A stretch of DNA of 64,000 nt from Dromiciops gliroides (Eukaryota > Chordata > Mammalia > Microbiotheria > Microbiotheriidae), in assembly GCF_019393635.1 (NCBI RefSeq), contig NC_057867.1, positions 52,917,143 through 52,981,142 of the forward strand, given 5' to 3'. Below the pieces are notes generated by a model that was not told the origin of the DNA, did not search any database, and saw only the letters and a program-made list of their open reading frames with translations. Position numbers and translations under genes: made by a program. Shown here piece after piece: positions 1 to 10,734 of the stretch (its first letter is position 1; each line of letters begins with the position of its first letter).

Positions 1-120
1 ATTCAGGAGGATCTCAGTTCAAATCCGGGCTCAGACACTTAACACTTAGTATCTGTGTGACCTTGGGCAAGTCACTTAACCGTCATTGCCCAACCCCGCC
101 CCTCCCCCCACCAAAACAAA
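1..120 (+). mobile_element. Young marsupial tRNA-derived SINE, cut by the window edge
   Basis: The stretch begins inside the SINE (caggagga...cagttcaaatccgg) and runs through the hallmark ctgtgtgaccttgggcaagt to an A/C-rich tail. The 5' part lies outside the window, so its length and target-site duplication cannot be judged. Confidence 0.85.
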
Positions 121-391
121 AAAAACCCCACCATAGTCTGAGGTTTAGTGATGCTATACCAGCATAATTCCTAAAGATTAATTATGATTCTAGACCTTCT
201 CTTCCCCCAGAGGAACTTTAATTTGATATAGTTCCATCAAGTAACTCCAATGGGAGCTCAATACAGGATAATATAGCACAACCAAATCATGAACAATGAA
301 TTTCTCTATAGTTAAGTAGTAACTCATATTTTTGTCAAGTTGGGCTTTTATAGAATCTCTGATTTAATGGGTAGGTTAACTCTTAGGTGAG

Positions 392-420
<29 letters not shown>
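392..420. repeat. (CA)n microsatellite
   Basis: A pure CA run of about 14 units. The flanks on both sides (121-391 and 421-1018) hold nothing recognisable: no long open frame and no clear repeat. Confidence 0.95.
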
Positions 421-422
<2 letters not shown>

Positions 423-1015
423 CACGGCTGGTAACTTGAATGGAATTTATTTCTGTAATTTTGGGGTTTTGATAAGGACATTTGGAAGGAAATGCCACAG
501 GGTTTTTTGGTGATTTTATTTTTTTATCCTACTACTTGACTGAAGCCATTATCTCACTGAGGTTATTTGCAAAGTCTCTGAGGGTTTTCTGAGGAAGTAG
601 TTCTCAGCAAATAAAAGGTTGTCCCCTTTCAGTAGATGTTACTGTCTTAGTTTTCTGTCTCAGCCCCTTTTAGTTGTACTTACACATCCGATCTTACTGA
701 AGGACAGTCGTAGGGCCAAACAGCCTTTCCCCGCTGCACTGGTCTCCGTAAAGTATGGTCTCTAGCCTTCTGTGAAGGTAAGGTTTTACTTCTTAAAATT
801 GGTAGCTGCAAGTATTCTTGTTCTTCCTTGTAGGAAAGCAAATTAATAACATGCACACACATACAGAGCCAGATTAAGAAGGCCTTTATCTCCTAGCTAG
901 GATCTGTGTTTATTGGAAGGTTCCCCCCCCCATGTCCTATGGAATATGAATTAACATTTCACATATAGAATCCTAAAGGGTGGGGTGAGGCACCTAAGTA
1001 CCTCAAATGCAGACA

Positions 1016-1018
<3 letters not shown>

Positions 1019-1057
<39 letters not shown>

Positions 1058-1089
1058 GGGGGGGGGAGGGAGAGGGAGGGAGGGAGGGG
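1019..1089. repeat. Compound (GT)n(GA)n / G-rich microsatellite
   Basis: About 14 GT units run directly into GA and then GGGA-type repeats. The tract abuts the 3' (A-tail) side of the minus-strand SINE at 1090, so it probably grew from the SINE tail. Confidence 0.9.
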
Positions 1090-1219
1090 CAATTGGGGTT
1101 AAGTGACTCTCCTAGGGTCACACAGCTAGTAAGTGTCAAGTGTCTGAGGCTGGATTTGAACTCAGGTCCTCCTGACTCCAGGGCCAGTGCTCTATCCGCT
1201 GTGCCACCTAGCTGCCCCC
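1090..1219 (-). mobile_element. Young marsupial tRNA-derived SINE
   Basis: The reverse complement of the SINE is complete: ggggttaagtgactctccta, cacacagctagtaagtgtca, then tgccacctagctgcccc at the right, which is the element's 5' end. Its tail side has become the compound microsatellite at 1019-1089. Confidence 0.92.
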
Positions 1220-1244
1220 AACTGCAGATATTCTTAACTCAGAA

Positions 1245-1395
1245 TAGATTTTAGGGGGGGTCTGCGAACTTGGACAGGAAAAAAAATGACATTTATGCTT
1301 TCACTAACCTCCAATTGAAAGTTACCGTTTCCCTCAATTTGAATGTAAGCAATACACATGATTTCAAGAAGTATTCTTTAAACTTTCCCAGCCTG
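1245..1395. mobile_element. Possible hAT-like non-autonomous DNA transposon fragment
   Basis: The text gggggtctgcgaacttggac followed by an A-run and cactaacctccaattgaaag resembles the interior of an old dispersed repeat whose other members read 'ggggtccatgaactt'. A second, better copy lies at 4890-5090. No terminal repeats are seen here, so the assignment is tentative. Confidence 0.35.
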
Positions 1396-1399
1396 TCAA

Positions 1400-1984
1400 A
1401 GGAGTACCTGACACAAAATCTTTGCTCTTAGGCTTTTGATTTCTCACTTCCAATGGTAACCCACTAGCCAGATAACTGGCATGTGACTCACAAGTGTCGT
1501 CCCCCAGAAAGCTTTTTGCCTTTATCTCCAAAACCAGTGGAGAAGATCTACCGAACCCCACCTTGTCCCAGTAATAATGATAGCAAAAAGGTTCTAGTCA
1601 GCTCCATAGCATCTGCCATCATGGGTGAGCCCTTACACGTCTTCCCTCGTCCCCCACCTTTCAGCCAGGAAGAGGCCAGTCCCATTAAGCAGTTGGTGTG
1701 CTTAGATCCCAGAGCTAAGATCTGGAAGCCTAGGTAGCCAATAGATGTTGCATGGGTGCAGACTTGGAGGCCCCTGGCAGCCCATTTTCATCCCCAACCA
1801 TAAAGAATATTCTTTAATTTCTTTTAGACAAGTCAGCCCTGTGCTTGGGTTGGATTTTGCCATCCTTGGTGCAAACATTTGAATTAGCACATGATCATCC
1901 ATTCAGAGAAGCATTTTGATGCCCACAAAGAAATTAAAATGGGTAAGGAAAAGGACATGCCAATTGCTGCTCTTAGTGGCCATC
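1400..1984. other. Unassigned unique sequence
   Basis: No repeat is recognised. A plus-strand open stretch (1483-1737) includes a GT-donor-like sequence just after atcatg at 1619-1624, but the peptide resembles no family known to me and no acceptor pairs with it convincingly, so no exon is called. Confidence 0.5.
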
Positions 1985-2640
1985 ATTTCAGAGTCCTTCC
2001 ATGCGAGTTTTAACACAAATATTTTTGTCAAAAGCCTTTTCTATTCATTGATGTAATCATGTGGGGTTCCCCCCTAATGCTGAACCATTCTTGGTATAAA
2101 AGCAGACTACTCAGAGTGAATGATTCTTTGACTATATTGCTTTATAGTCTCTTGGCTTAATACTATTGAAAAATTTTTGCATCAAAAATAATTAGTGAGA
2201 TTGGCCTGAAGCTTTTCCTCTGCTTCATCCTTTCTTGGGCCAACCTTTTGTCTCTCTCACAAGGTGCTTGCTACACAGCATCCTTTCTCCATTGAATAGG
2301 GTTTTATAATAAGTATTAATTGCTACTTGAATATTTGTAGCATTCACTTGTAAATCCATCAAGACCAGGGGTGTTCTTCAGTAAATGACTTACAGCTTGC
2401 TTAATATTTTTTTCTTTTTGATTGTGATAGGGTTAAGATCTTTTGTTTTGTCCACTTAGGTACCCCATCTCACTGACGGTAATCTGCTTCCTTTGAAATC
2501 TTAGTTTTACAGTCATGTGATTATTTATGGCCATTGCAGAGTATTTTTTATTATAACCATTGTTAATTTTCCTTGGTCATTCTTTTAATAACCTGATTTC
2601 TACCTCTCCTCCTCTTTTTTATCCTTTAAAAAAATCTCAA
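1985..2640 (-). mobile_element. Old L1 fragment (RT region of ORF2)
   Basis: The plus strand reads like the antisense of marsupial L1 ORF2: the region around 2085 (tgaaccattcttggtataaa) and 2345-2375 (cacttgtaaatccatcaaga) matches the equivalent text in the better L1 at 28.1-28.4 kb. It is heavily decayed, with no open frame of note. Confidence 0.7.
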
Positions 2641-2659
2641 ATCTATTCTTGTTTATCAT

Positions 2660-2900
2660 GTCTCTGGCCTGTGGTGGGGATGAGGTGAGATCTCATTACT
2701 GGTTTTGATTTGAATTTCTCTTATTAGTGATTTGAAGGGATATTACATGTGGTTATTCAAAAGAAGAATTGCATAGAATTGAACAATTTTGTTATATCTT
2801 TTCCCTATGCCACTATTGGGGAATGGTGCTTGATCCTAGACGTATGTTCTCTGTGTATCTTAGATCTCTGACCTTTAGCAGAAATTTGACACAGAGAGAA
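2660..2900 (-). mobile_element. Old L1 fragment (ORF2 C-terminal part)
   Basis: Antisense L1 text (ttgatttgaatttctcttat, then cactattggggaatggtgct) corresponds to the ORF2 C-terminus. It lies to the right of the RT piece at 1985-2640, opposite to the order within one minus-strand L1, so it is a separate or rearranged copy. Confidence 0.5.
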
Positions 2901-2904
2901 ACAT

Positions 2905-3725
2905 CGTTTTTCAGTCCAATAAACGACAAGTCTGGATAAGTATATCTTCTACCAATGAGGGTTTTTACCCCATTACACAATAGCAGAATTTACCAGAAGG
3001 GATCTGCGAGACCCTCATGTCCAATTCCTGCCTGAACAAGAATGCTTTCTCTATCACCATCCGTAAGCCACCTAAATACCACTTGCTACCCGTCGCTTTC
3101 ACTCCTACTCATAAGACATTTGACCAATGGAATGGGTTTTTGTCTCCTGCCTAAATGGAACATAGATGTGGCTCAACCCCGGGGATTGCCATGGAAATCA
3201 GTTTGCCTATTTCTTTGTCACAATCTGAGGGTGCTATCAGGCACCCTTAATGCACACGCTTGCGCTCTTTCTGCATTGGAGGGTTCTTTCATCTGTATCT
3301 AGGGGCATAGATGTGTTTCCACCAATTAGATTATTCCAAGGGCTCATTGTCCCCACCTACTTAGCCACTCCCATTCATTATATCCCTGGCCCTGTGCCTC
3401 ATTGATTTCAACTCTCCCAAGGTCATTAATTTATAAGGTGTTTAATTGGATTAGATAAAAGGTAATAAAAGTAGAATCATTACCTGCATGGGACATTGGA
3501 ATGAACGATTACTCATTCTCTGGACCCAACTCTTCCCAAAGGCAGAAACTCTGGGCTGAAGTCCATGTCCTCCTGGACTTGGGGACTCTTGCTGCTGTCT
3601 GTGCCAAGGCCTGGGTCACAATGCTAGAGAAATCAGGACTTGGTATATTAACTCACAGATGATTATGTCCCCATGGAAATTTAGGTTGCCTCTCTTGACT
3701 ACAGCTATGGGAGACTTTAGAGCAA
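2905..3725. other. Unassigned unique sequence
   Basis: Mixed-composition DNA without a recognised repeat. A plus-strand open stretch at 3042-3302 starts with no usable context and matches nothing I know; it is treated as chance. Confidence 0.5.
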
Positions 3726-3726
3726 A

Positions 3727-4032
3727 GGAGTCCAATGCTTGGCACTTGGAATGCAGTCTGAAGCAGATTAAAATGTAATTCACCTGACTTCACATCTGGC
3801 CTCAGACACTTGACACTTACTAGCTGTGTGGCCTTGGGCAGGTCACTTAACCCTCATTGCCCTGCAAAAAAACCCACTGCAATTTGGAAGTATTTAACAG
3901 AAATACATACAAATACAATAGAATAAGGAGAATGTTAACATGTGGTTTTCTATGTCAGTATGTGGCTGCAAGGATCCCTATGTACAATTTAGTGGACCCT
4001 GTTTCTATTTGAGTTTTATGTCACTGCTCTGG
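3727..4032. mobile_element. hAT-like non-autonomous DNA transposon split by a SINE
   Basis: Left part ggagtccaatgcttggcac ... agattaaaatgtaatt and right part tttggaagtatttaacagaa ... aaggatccctatgtacaatt ... tttctatttgagtttt fit one old repeat. Its consensus, as remembered, has ends of the type CAGGGGTGTCAAACTC / GAGTTTGACACCCCTG. The ends here are worn (gagttttatgtcactgc). A SINE fragment (3781-3872) interrupts it. A partial relative lies at 31870-31980. Confidence 0.5.
3781..3872 (+). mobile_element. 5'-truncated marsupial SINE
   Basis: Only the 3' two thirds of the SINE is present (catctggcctcagacacttg ... taaccctcattgccctgc, A-run). It lies within the hAT-like element. Confidence 0.8.
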
Positions 4033-4139
4033 GGCACCCTAGGGCTTGTCATAGGTTTTAACTTACTCAATTCTTCTTATCGGTTCTGAAACAAAGTTCA
4101 GTGGGTCTCTGCACAGGAAAGTTGCTGTGGGCTGCTATT

Positions 4140-4290
4140 GGAGAGAGGACCTTAGAAGCCATGCAGGCCAGTGGCCTCACTTTGTGGATGAAGTAGCCAG
4201 GACCCAGAGAAGTGAGGTGACTTGCCCAAGGTCACAGAGGCGATCAATATCAGAGCCAGGATTCTCCATTCTGCTTTTGAGTTAACATGC
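4140..4290 (-). mobile_element. MIR fragment
   Basis: Antisense MIR core: gaagtgaggtgacttgccca, aggtcacagaggcgatcaat, then cagagccaggattc. Divergence is typical of an ancient mammalian-wide SINE. Confidence 0.7.
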
Positions 4291-4365
4291 TGGAGATGAC
4301 CGTTAATCTCTTTAAGAATACAATTTGGAATCTTTCCTGGGAATGCTGTAAAAAGAGAGGGCTCT

Positions 4366-4501
4366 AGGGGCAGCTAGATGGTGCAGTGGATAGAGCACCG
4401 GCCCTGGATTCAGGAGTACCTGAGTTCAAATCCGGCCTCAGACACTTGACACATACTAGCTGTGTGACCCCGGGCAAGTCACTTCACCCCCATTGCCCTG
4501 C

Positions 4502-4562
<61 letters not shown>
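4366..4562 (+). mobile_element. Young marsupial SINE with a long GA-repeat tail
   Basis: A full-length SINE from aggggcagctagatggtgca to cattgccctgcaaaaaaaaa, followed by about 29 GA units in place of the A-tail. It is flanked by a direct repeat agagagggctct (ending 4365 and 4575), which reads as the target-site duplication. The GA motif of the target site itself appears to have seeded the expansion. Confidence 0.93.
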
Positions 4563-4571
<9 letters not shown>

Positions 4572-4575
4572 CTCT

Positions 4576-4889
4576 AAAGTTTTCATGGGCAACTTGCTTT
4601 TTGACTTTGTTAGCTATATTTCCCCTTCTCCAGCCCCATTGGTGCCTCTTATACTATCCATGAGCCTAAAGGCAGTAGAAGCTCAAACAACCCTCTAGAG
4701 CACGTTCCTTGTGTGACCTTATGGGTTTCTCGCAACTTCTCAACACACTACAGGCTTACTGCAGACTCCAGAATACAATTCCCTCGTGTCAACAGTCTGC
4801 TCACAGGAGACCATTTAAAGGAAAGGTTGTTTTCCTCCCTCACGCCGCCCCACCCCACCCTGCTGGTCCACACATCCATGACTCCAGAT
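4576..4889. other. Unassigned unique sequence
   Basis: Two overlapping short plus-strand open stretches occur (4709-4922) without recognisable domains. No repeat is seen. Confidence 0.5.
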
Positions 4890-5090
4890 AAAGGAGTTCT
4901 TAATCTGGGGTCTATGAACTGATTTTTTTGTTGTTGTCAGAAAAATGGATAGCTGCATTTCACCATCTTTGGTTTCCTTTGTAATTTAATGCATTTTATT
5001 AATCTAAAGACAGGTTTTGAGAAGGGGGTTCATCGGTTTCATCAGAGATTTGCCAAAGGGGTCTAGGACACAAAAAGGTCAGGGATCACT
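4890..5090. mobile_element. hAT-like non-autonomous DNA transposon
   Basis: The left end aaggagttcttaatctgggg and the right end ggtcagggatcactg are worn forms of inverted ends of the CAGGGGTTCTTAACC type. The interior (tttggtttcctttgtaattt, gagaagggggttcatcgg, tgccaaaggggtctaggaca) matches that old dispersed family as I remember it. Confidence 0.6.
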
Positions 5091-5315
5091 GAGCTGGAAG
5101 ATCAGAGGCAACACAAGGCCAGTCTGTGCTGCCAGATTGCCCCTGCCTTTTGTACGGATGCTACAAGCTGCCATCGGAGCTCTGGAAGCTGATTCTCATT
5201 GGCTGTGCCTATTCTCTCCCCCCCCCCCCCAATCAGGGGTTTTTGAAGAAGGCCCAAAGTCTTTCCACCCTTTCTGATTGTTGCTCACTTTTATATACTG
5301 CTATGATGGTTTTCC

Positions 5316-5550
5316 GGGTACAGCTAGGTGGTGCTGCAGTGGATAGAGGGGCTGGGCTTGGAGACAGGAAGACATCTTCCAGCCTCAAACACTTCCTAGA
5401 TATGTGATCCTGGGCAAGTCACTTAACCTCATTTGCTTTAGTTTCCTTATCTGTAAAATGTACTGGAGAAGAAAATGGCAAAGCACTCCAGTATCTCTGC
5501 CAAGAAAACCCCAAATGGGGTCGTGAAGAGTTGAACACGACTGAACAACA
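5316..5550 (+). mobile_element. MAR1-type marsupial SINE with long tail
   Basis: A tRNA-like head (cagctaggtggtgctgcagt), tgggcaagtcacttaacctc, the extended body gtttccttatctgtaaaatg, and the characteristic tail ccaagaaaaccccaaatggg ... gaacacgactgaacaacaa. This is an older SINE class than the short ggggcagctagg family. Confidence 0.85.
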
Positions 5551-5564
5551 AATGGCTTTCTGAA

Positions 5565-5765
5565 TGTTTAGCATGTATTATTTCATTTGATCCCCACAAA
5601 AAACCCTGTAACGTTATTTCCTTTTATAGATCAGGAAAATGAGACTTGGAGAGAACATGACTTGCCCAAGATTATACACACACCTGCTAAGAACGTGAGA
5701 CAGGATTTAAATTCAGGTCTTCCTGACTCGGAGTCCAGTACCCTATCCACCAGGCCACCTAAGTG
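5565..5765 (-). mobile_element. MIR element
   Basis: Antisense MIR: ccccacaaaaaaccctgtaa, atgagacttggagagaacat, gacttgcccaagattataca, ttcaggtcttcctgactcgg, ending caccaggccacct. Confidence 0.75.
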
Positions 5766-7559
5766 CCTGGTACTTCCTGCCAAAGGCATTAGCTATTGCA
5801 TTGAGGGAGTGGGGGATGCATCTTTTTGTACCGGTATACTCTGACCCAGCAGCATTTTGATTTCTTGCTGATGTCTTTTGGTTTTGAAATGACCTCAGTA
5901 TCTAAATATATCCCCCCTTCTGTTGAGAGAGCCATTCCCTTTAAGAAAGGATAAAAAGGAAGGGGAGGGGAGAGCAGTTCAGCAAAATTAACCAACAAAT
6001 TAACCAAATCTGAGACTCTATGCAGTGTTGCATGTCATATGCATTGTATTTCAACTCATACCTTTTTCTATCCTGATTCATCAGCTAGGAGTAAGAACTT
6101 GCAAAGGAATGAGATCTCCATATTTCCTTTTTTTCTCTTATTTTAATGGCAAATGATGAAAGTCTTTCTTGTATTCAGTGCTTTCCTGCTTTCTTAAACA
6201 GCTAAAGAACACAATTTAACCTGCCCTTTAACCATTAATTAGAACTGTATAAGCCCTCATTTGTCATTCCATGCTTCCGTCCCCACTAGGTATTGTGTCA
6301 CCTCTCCTTTTTAGCTAAACTCCTTAAAAAAGGCATCTACATTCAGTGCCCTCACTTCCTCTCTTGTTCCCCTACTCCCTGCCTTCAGTCTGGTTTATTT
6401 TACCCATTAGAATTTCAAACCCTCAAAGGGAAGGATGACTCATCTCCCCTGGCCCTCAAATCATCCATGGTAGTCCATCGGGAATGGTTGGTTGATTTGG
6501 CATTTTTTACATACTGTGTCAAGAGGGAGGTCCTTGGGGATAACTGAGATGCCATGGGTCAGACAGAGTTGCCTCCACGTTGGCATTTCATGTCCTACAC
6601 TGTAGCAGCTGTCATAGGAAGTTAAGCTAAAATGGAGTCCACCTTTTATCATTATGGGGAAATTGGTCCCTCTTCCAGGTGTATTTTGAAAGGATCTCTT
6701 CCTAGCACTCCCTTCTGAACTCGTTCCAAGGAATCTGGCATTCCTTCACCCCTTCCATCCACTATTATGGGTCTTAACAGGTGCCTGGCATGTAGTCTTA
6801 CTCAGAATGACCTTGGCTTATGCCCCAACATTTCTTGGCACCTGCCTCTCTAGTGTCCCAAAACAGTCAGACTTTTATGTTGCTGAGAAGCTACCCCGAA
6901 CTGAAGCCTAAAGCCTGCTGCCCAGGCTCGAACTTTGTGGTTCCAGGCCCTGAATAGCATTTGCTATGGAGAAATGGTTTTGATGTTCCCTTCAGAGGAT
7001 TTACCAAAATGTGGCTTATGACTTTTGCCCATTCCTGAAACTTATGGGAACACACCTTTATGTACTTGAAATTCTGCAGAGAACAGAAAGAAGTTCATGC
7101 CAACTTGTAGAGGGATGGCTTAGGTGTTTGACATCTTATGTCTGCTCGCGGGAGTTTAGTCTCTGCTCTCCTTGGTGGTTCTTCCTTCTTGTCACTGGCT
7201 CCTTTGTAATTTGCTGCTTTTAATCTTCTGTGGGCTGAGAAATCAATTGGATCACCAGGTATGCTAGAATGGTTGGAGATGGATTTTATAAATGCCTGTT
7301 GAATGAACCAATACACAACTTATGAGTCACTAAGGTCTATCAGAAAGATGTCCCAAGGGCGTTAAGTAGTAAAGGACAGGAATAGTTATGGATCAACTTT
7401 GGGAGAAAAACGACAGCAGGATCGAATCCCGCTCTGGTCCATTTCTGGGGTGTATGGAGCTTGTAGGAAGGTTAAGGTAAGCCCACACAACACAAAGATG
7501 ACAGGGTTATTACCATGCATGGTTTTCACTAGTCTGTTCTACTGACAGTCATGTTTCTC
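5766..7559. other. Unassigned unique sequence, no gene seen
   Basis: About 1.8 kb without a confident repeat or gene. Several open stretches under 90 codons on both strands share no codon or family signal and are read as chance. Confidence 0.5.
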
Positions 7560-8690
7560 AACCTCAGAGGAAGAGTTTGAACAGGCAGCTCTCAAGAGAA
7601 GGTTATCTATAGCCACAGGGGAAATGCTCCAAACCATTAACAATTAGAGAAGTAGAAACTAAAGCAGCTCTGAGATTTCCCCTCACACCCATCAGTCAGA
7701 CTGGCAAAGACAGCAGAAGGAAAGAGAGACAGACACAGACACAGAGAAACAGAGGCGGGGAGGAGACAGAGACAGACAGACAGACAGACACAAATATTGG
7801 AGGAGTTATGATAAAACGGGCACATTGGCACACTGATTGGTTGTTAGTGGAGCTATGAATGGCTCTCTCCATTCAGGAAAGCAAATTGAAATTATATGCA
7901 AGGTTACTGAATAGTGTATGCCCTTTGCCTGCCACTACTAGGCCTTACCCGAAAGAGACCAAACAATGATAACAGCTCTTTTAGAAGTGGCAAAACTGAA
8001 AGCTAAGGGCATAACCATGAATTGGGGAGTGGTTGAACAAATCAGAGTCTCTGAATACAATGGAAAACTATTGTTCTGTAAGAAATGAGGAAAAATATAT
8101 CAGAGAGGTATGGAAAACCCTGTTTGAACTGATGCAGAGTGAAATGATCAGATGAGAGCAGTTTAGGCTATAAGATGAATATTATAAAAATGAACAATTT
8201 TTTTGGTGAGGCATTTAGGGTTAAGTGACTTGCCCAGGGTCACACAGCTAGTAAGGCCGGATTTGAACTCAGGCCCTCCTGAATCCAGGCCCGATGCTCT
8301 ATCCACTGTGCTACCTAGCTGCCCCTACCACCTAGCTCCCCCCAAAATGAACAATTTGAAAGAGTGAAATGAGAAGAACTGGGAGAACAATTTATACAAT
8401 AACAACAATTCTGTAAAAACAAATTACTTTGAAAACTGTAAGAACTCTAACCAATGCAGTGACCAATGAGGAAACATGCCCCGTACCTCCCGAAGGGTGG
8501 TGATGGATTCAGGGTGCAGAAGAGACACATTTTTTGGACATGACTAATGAGAAAATTTGTTTTCCTTGACTATGCATATTTGTAGCAAGAATTGTGTCTT
8601 TCTTTTCTTCCCAATGGGTTAGAGAAAGTGAGGGAGAGAAAATAGATTTCTGTTAAAAAACAAAAAAAATGAAATTGAATTTGCAAAAAC
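7560..8690 (+). mobile_element. Old L1 3' end, interrupted by a SINE
   Basis: Decayed ORF2 C-terminus and 3' UTR of marsupial L1: ttggggagtggttgaacaaa, aatacaatggaaaactattg, gaactgatgcagagtgaaat, aactgggagaacaatttata, then an A-rich end near 8690. A CAGA/GA-rich stretch (7715-7790) lies inside. A minus-strand SINE (8201-8343) interrupts it. Confidence 0.7.
8201..8343 (-). mobile_element. Young SINE nested in the old L1
   Basis: A minus-strand SINE flanked by a perfect 14-bp target-site duplication aaaatgaacaattt at 8187-8200 and 8344-8357. The L1 text continues directly across when the SINE and one repeat are removed. A short repeat of its end (ctaccacctagctccccc) sits at the right edge. Confidence 0.95.
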
Positions 8691-8769
8691 CAATGTAGTA
8701 AGAAAATAGGCATTCTAAGCTGTTTGCTTCACCTATTCTTCTGATAGGAAGTAACAGACCCAGGAAAAG

Positions 8770-8940
8770 GAGGGAAGGATATGAGATTTCCAGAATATGG
8801 GTTTAAATCCTGGTTTAATCACTCCCTATATGGCCTTGAAGAAGTCACTATCCTTCTCTGGGACTTAAGTTCCTCCTCTGTAAAATGAAGGGTGCTGAAC
8901 TTTGACCTCTAAGATTCCATCCAGCTTTAGAACTGATCGA
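8770..8940 (+). mobile_element. MIR element
   Basis: Sense MIR order: gggtttaaatcctggtttaa, tatggccttgaagaagtcac, cctcctctgtaaaatgaagg, ctaagattccatccagcttt. Confidence 0.7.
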
Positions 8941-9411
8941 GTATGTCTTAAGATAATGTAGTAGACAAGCGATTTAGCACAGAATGATGATTAGTTTTAT
9001 CATTTACTTTAACCATATTGTTGCATAAATTAACTGAATTCTTTCTGAATTTGGTTGGGTTTTTCCCTTAAAAAAACTTTTCTTTTAACTTGAGATTCAG
9101 GTCAATGTGCACATGATTTCTTCCATGTCTGTGACCCTAGTAACCAGCCTGAAAATGGTACCCACTTTTGTGGGTTTGGTCTCATGGGAGCAGTGTACAA
9201 AAACCCATTGTCATCCAGTGGTGATGGAAATATGATTTTTCCTTTGCACAAGGGAATTTACATTTCCGAGTTCATGGGTTTCAATGAGTATGCCGCATAC
9301 TGCAATTTCCCACTTAGTATCAGCAGAACTGCCTTTAACCTGAGCATAAGAGTTGAATCATTGGTTATTCAAGCTGCCCCTCCCCCCTTCATGGTTCGAA
9401 TAGGACAGCTG

Positions 9412-9544
9412 ATGGGGGCAGCTAGGTGGCGCAGTGGATAGAGCACTGGCCCTGAAGTCAGGAGGACCTGAGTTCAAATCCAGCCTCAGAAACTTAACAC
9501 TTACCAGCTGTGTGACCCTGGGCAAGTCACTTAACCCCAATTGC

Positions 9545-9574
<30 letters not shown>
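9412..9574 (+). mobile_element. Young marsupial SINE with C/CA tail
   Basis: Full length from ggggcagctaggtggcgcag to cttaaccccaattgctcccc, then a C-run and (CA)n. It is flanked by a perfect 14-bp duplication gaataggacagctg (9398-9411 and 9575-9588). Confidence 0.96.
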
Positions 9575-9575
<1 letters not shown>

Positions 9576-9789
9576 AATAGGACAGCTGGGAAAGCTTTGA
9601 GGATCGGTCTATCTGTTGTGCAGGAACCCAGCATATCTAAATTCAGACAGGCTCTATATCAGTATTAGCATGGAGGTGTATGTATAAGTTTTGGCCACAA
9701 ACAACTTTCTCGTGTTAAGAGGGTATACCCAAATGGAAAACAATCTTTGAAGCAAAAAGTATTGGCAAAGTAGATGGTATTCTTAGTTT

Positions 9790-10010
9790 CCCTGTATTTG
9801 TAGTTTGCATTTTAAAATTAATATTTTCAATTGGACATCTATTTTTCCTTCTTCCCACATCTTCTCCCCCTTCCAAAAAAAAAAAGGAAAACAAAACTGA
9901 GTCAGACAAAATCCCATATTGGCTATATCCTGAAACATGTCTCATTCTCTACACACGTTGTTCCTCACAGGAATTCCTCTGTCATCATGTCAGATCCTTG
10001 CCTTGGTGGA
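9790..10010 (-). mobile_element. Probable old L1 3' UTR fragment
   Basis: tattttcaattggacatctat, a pyrimidine-rich stretch, an A-run and gaaacatgtctcattctcta are arranged as in antisense 3' UTRs of older marsupial L1 subfamilies. No coding part is attached, so confidence is limited. Confidence 0.4.
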
Positions 10011-10084
10011 CATTTTTTTTTGACTTTGAAAATTTTTCATTTTCAAAAAATTGTTGTTAACCCCTATCCCTTTTTGAGAGGGAG

Positions 10085-10195
10085 CTTGAGATAGTAGAGA
10101 GGATCGTGATCTTTGGGGGTTCAGATACCTAGCTCTGAATGAGGATTAGATGCTCACTAACTCTCTGACTCAAGGCAAGTGACTTAGAACTCTGA
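10085..10195 (+). mobile_element. MIR fragment
   Basis: cttgagatagtagagaggat, ggttcagatacctagctctg and gactcaaggcaagtgactta follow the sense order of MIR. Confidence 0.5.
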
Positions 10196-10418
10196 AGGAC
10201 CAAGCCACAACAACTGACCCAGGGTACTTTCCGTACTAGAGAGAGTGAGTATGAACATTTTTATTTCACAGTAAAATTATAATATCAGTTTGTAATGATC
10301 TGTATCTAAAGTACAAATAAAGAGATAGGTGAAATTAGAGTAAAACCAGAGAAATGGCTTAAAAGTTCCTTTAAAATTGTGTCCTGGTCCTTCTAGTGTG
10401 AATCCATGTGTAAAAGTA

Positions 10419-10730
10419 GGGCAGCTAGGTAGCTCAGTGGATAGAGCACTGGTCCTGGAATCAGGAGGACCTGAGTTCAAATGTCACCTCAGACGTGTCT
10501 TAGCCGTGTCACCCTAGGCAAGTCACTTAACCTCAATTGCCTTAAAACACCAAGGGACCATCTTCAGTTATCCTGACGTAGATATTGCCACTGGACCCAG
10601 ATGGCTCTGGAGGAGAAAGTAAGGCTGGTGACCTTGCACAACCCTGCCTCACTTAAATCCAATTAAGTGCAAGTCATGACATCACCCCAATGGCTGGGTC
10701 CTCTTTGAGAACGAAGTACAAAAAACATCA
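10419..10730 (+). mobile_element. Composite marsupial SINE with an RTE-like 3' tail
   Basis: A tRNA-type head (gggcagctaggtagctcagt ... aagtcacttaacctcaattg) is followed by a different body: ccatcttcagttatcctgac, actggacccagatggctctg, ggctggtgaccttgcacaac, ending ggtcctctttgagaacgaag. From memory this tail is shared with a marsupial RTE-type LINE. Confidence 0.75.
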
Positions 10731-10734
10731 ATCT

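Noticed and set aside
391-421. CRISPR-like or regulatory array
   Set aside because: Simple CA dinucleotide repeat with no spacers; the other short tandem tracts in the window are equally plain microsatellites.
985-1254. Open frames across the SINE and microsatellite at 1.0-1.2 kb
   Set aside because: Peptides such as CLRLDLNSGPPDSRASALS recur wherever this SINE occurs on that strand (9.4, 12.2, 21.6, 30.6, 61.1 kb). They are SINE translations, not genes.
4368-4450. tRNA gene suspected in SINE heads
   Set aside because: The head is only tRNA-like (SINE promoter); no cloverleaf with a proper anticodon arm and acceptor stem could be drawn, and the same text recurs in all copies.
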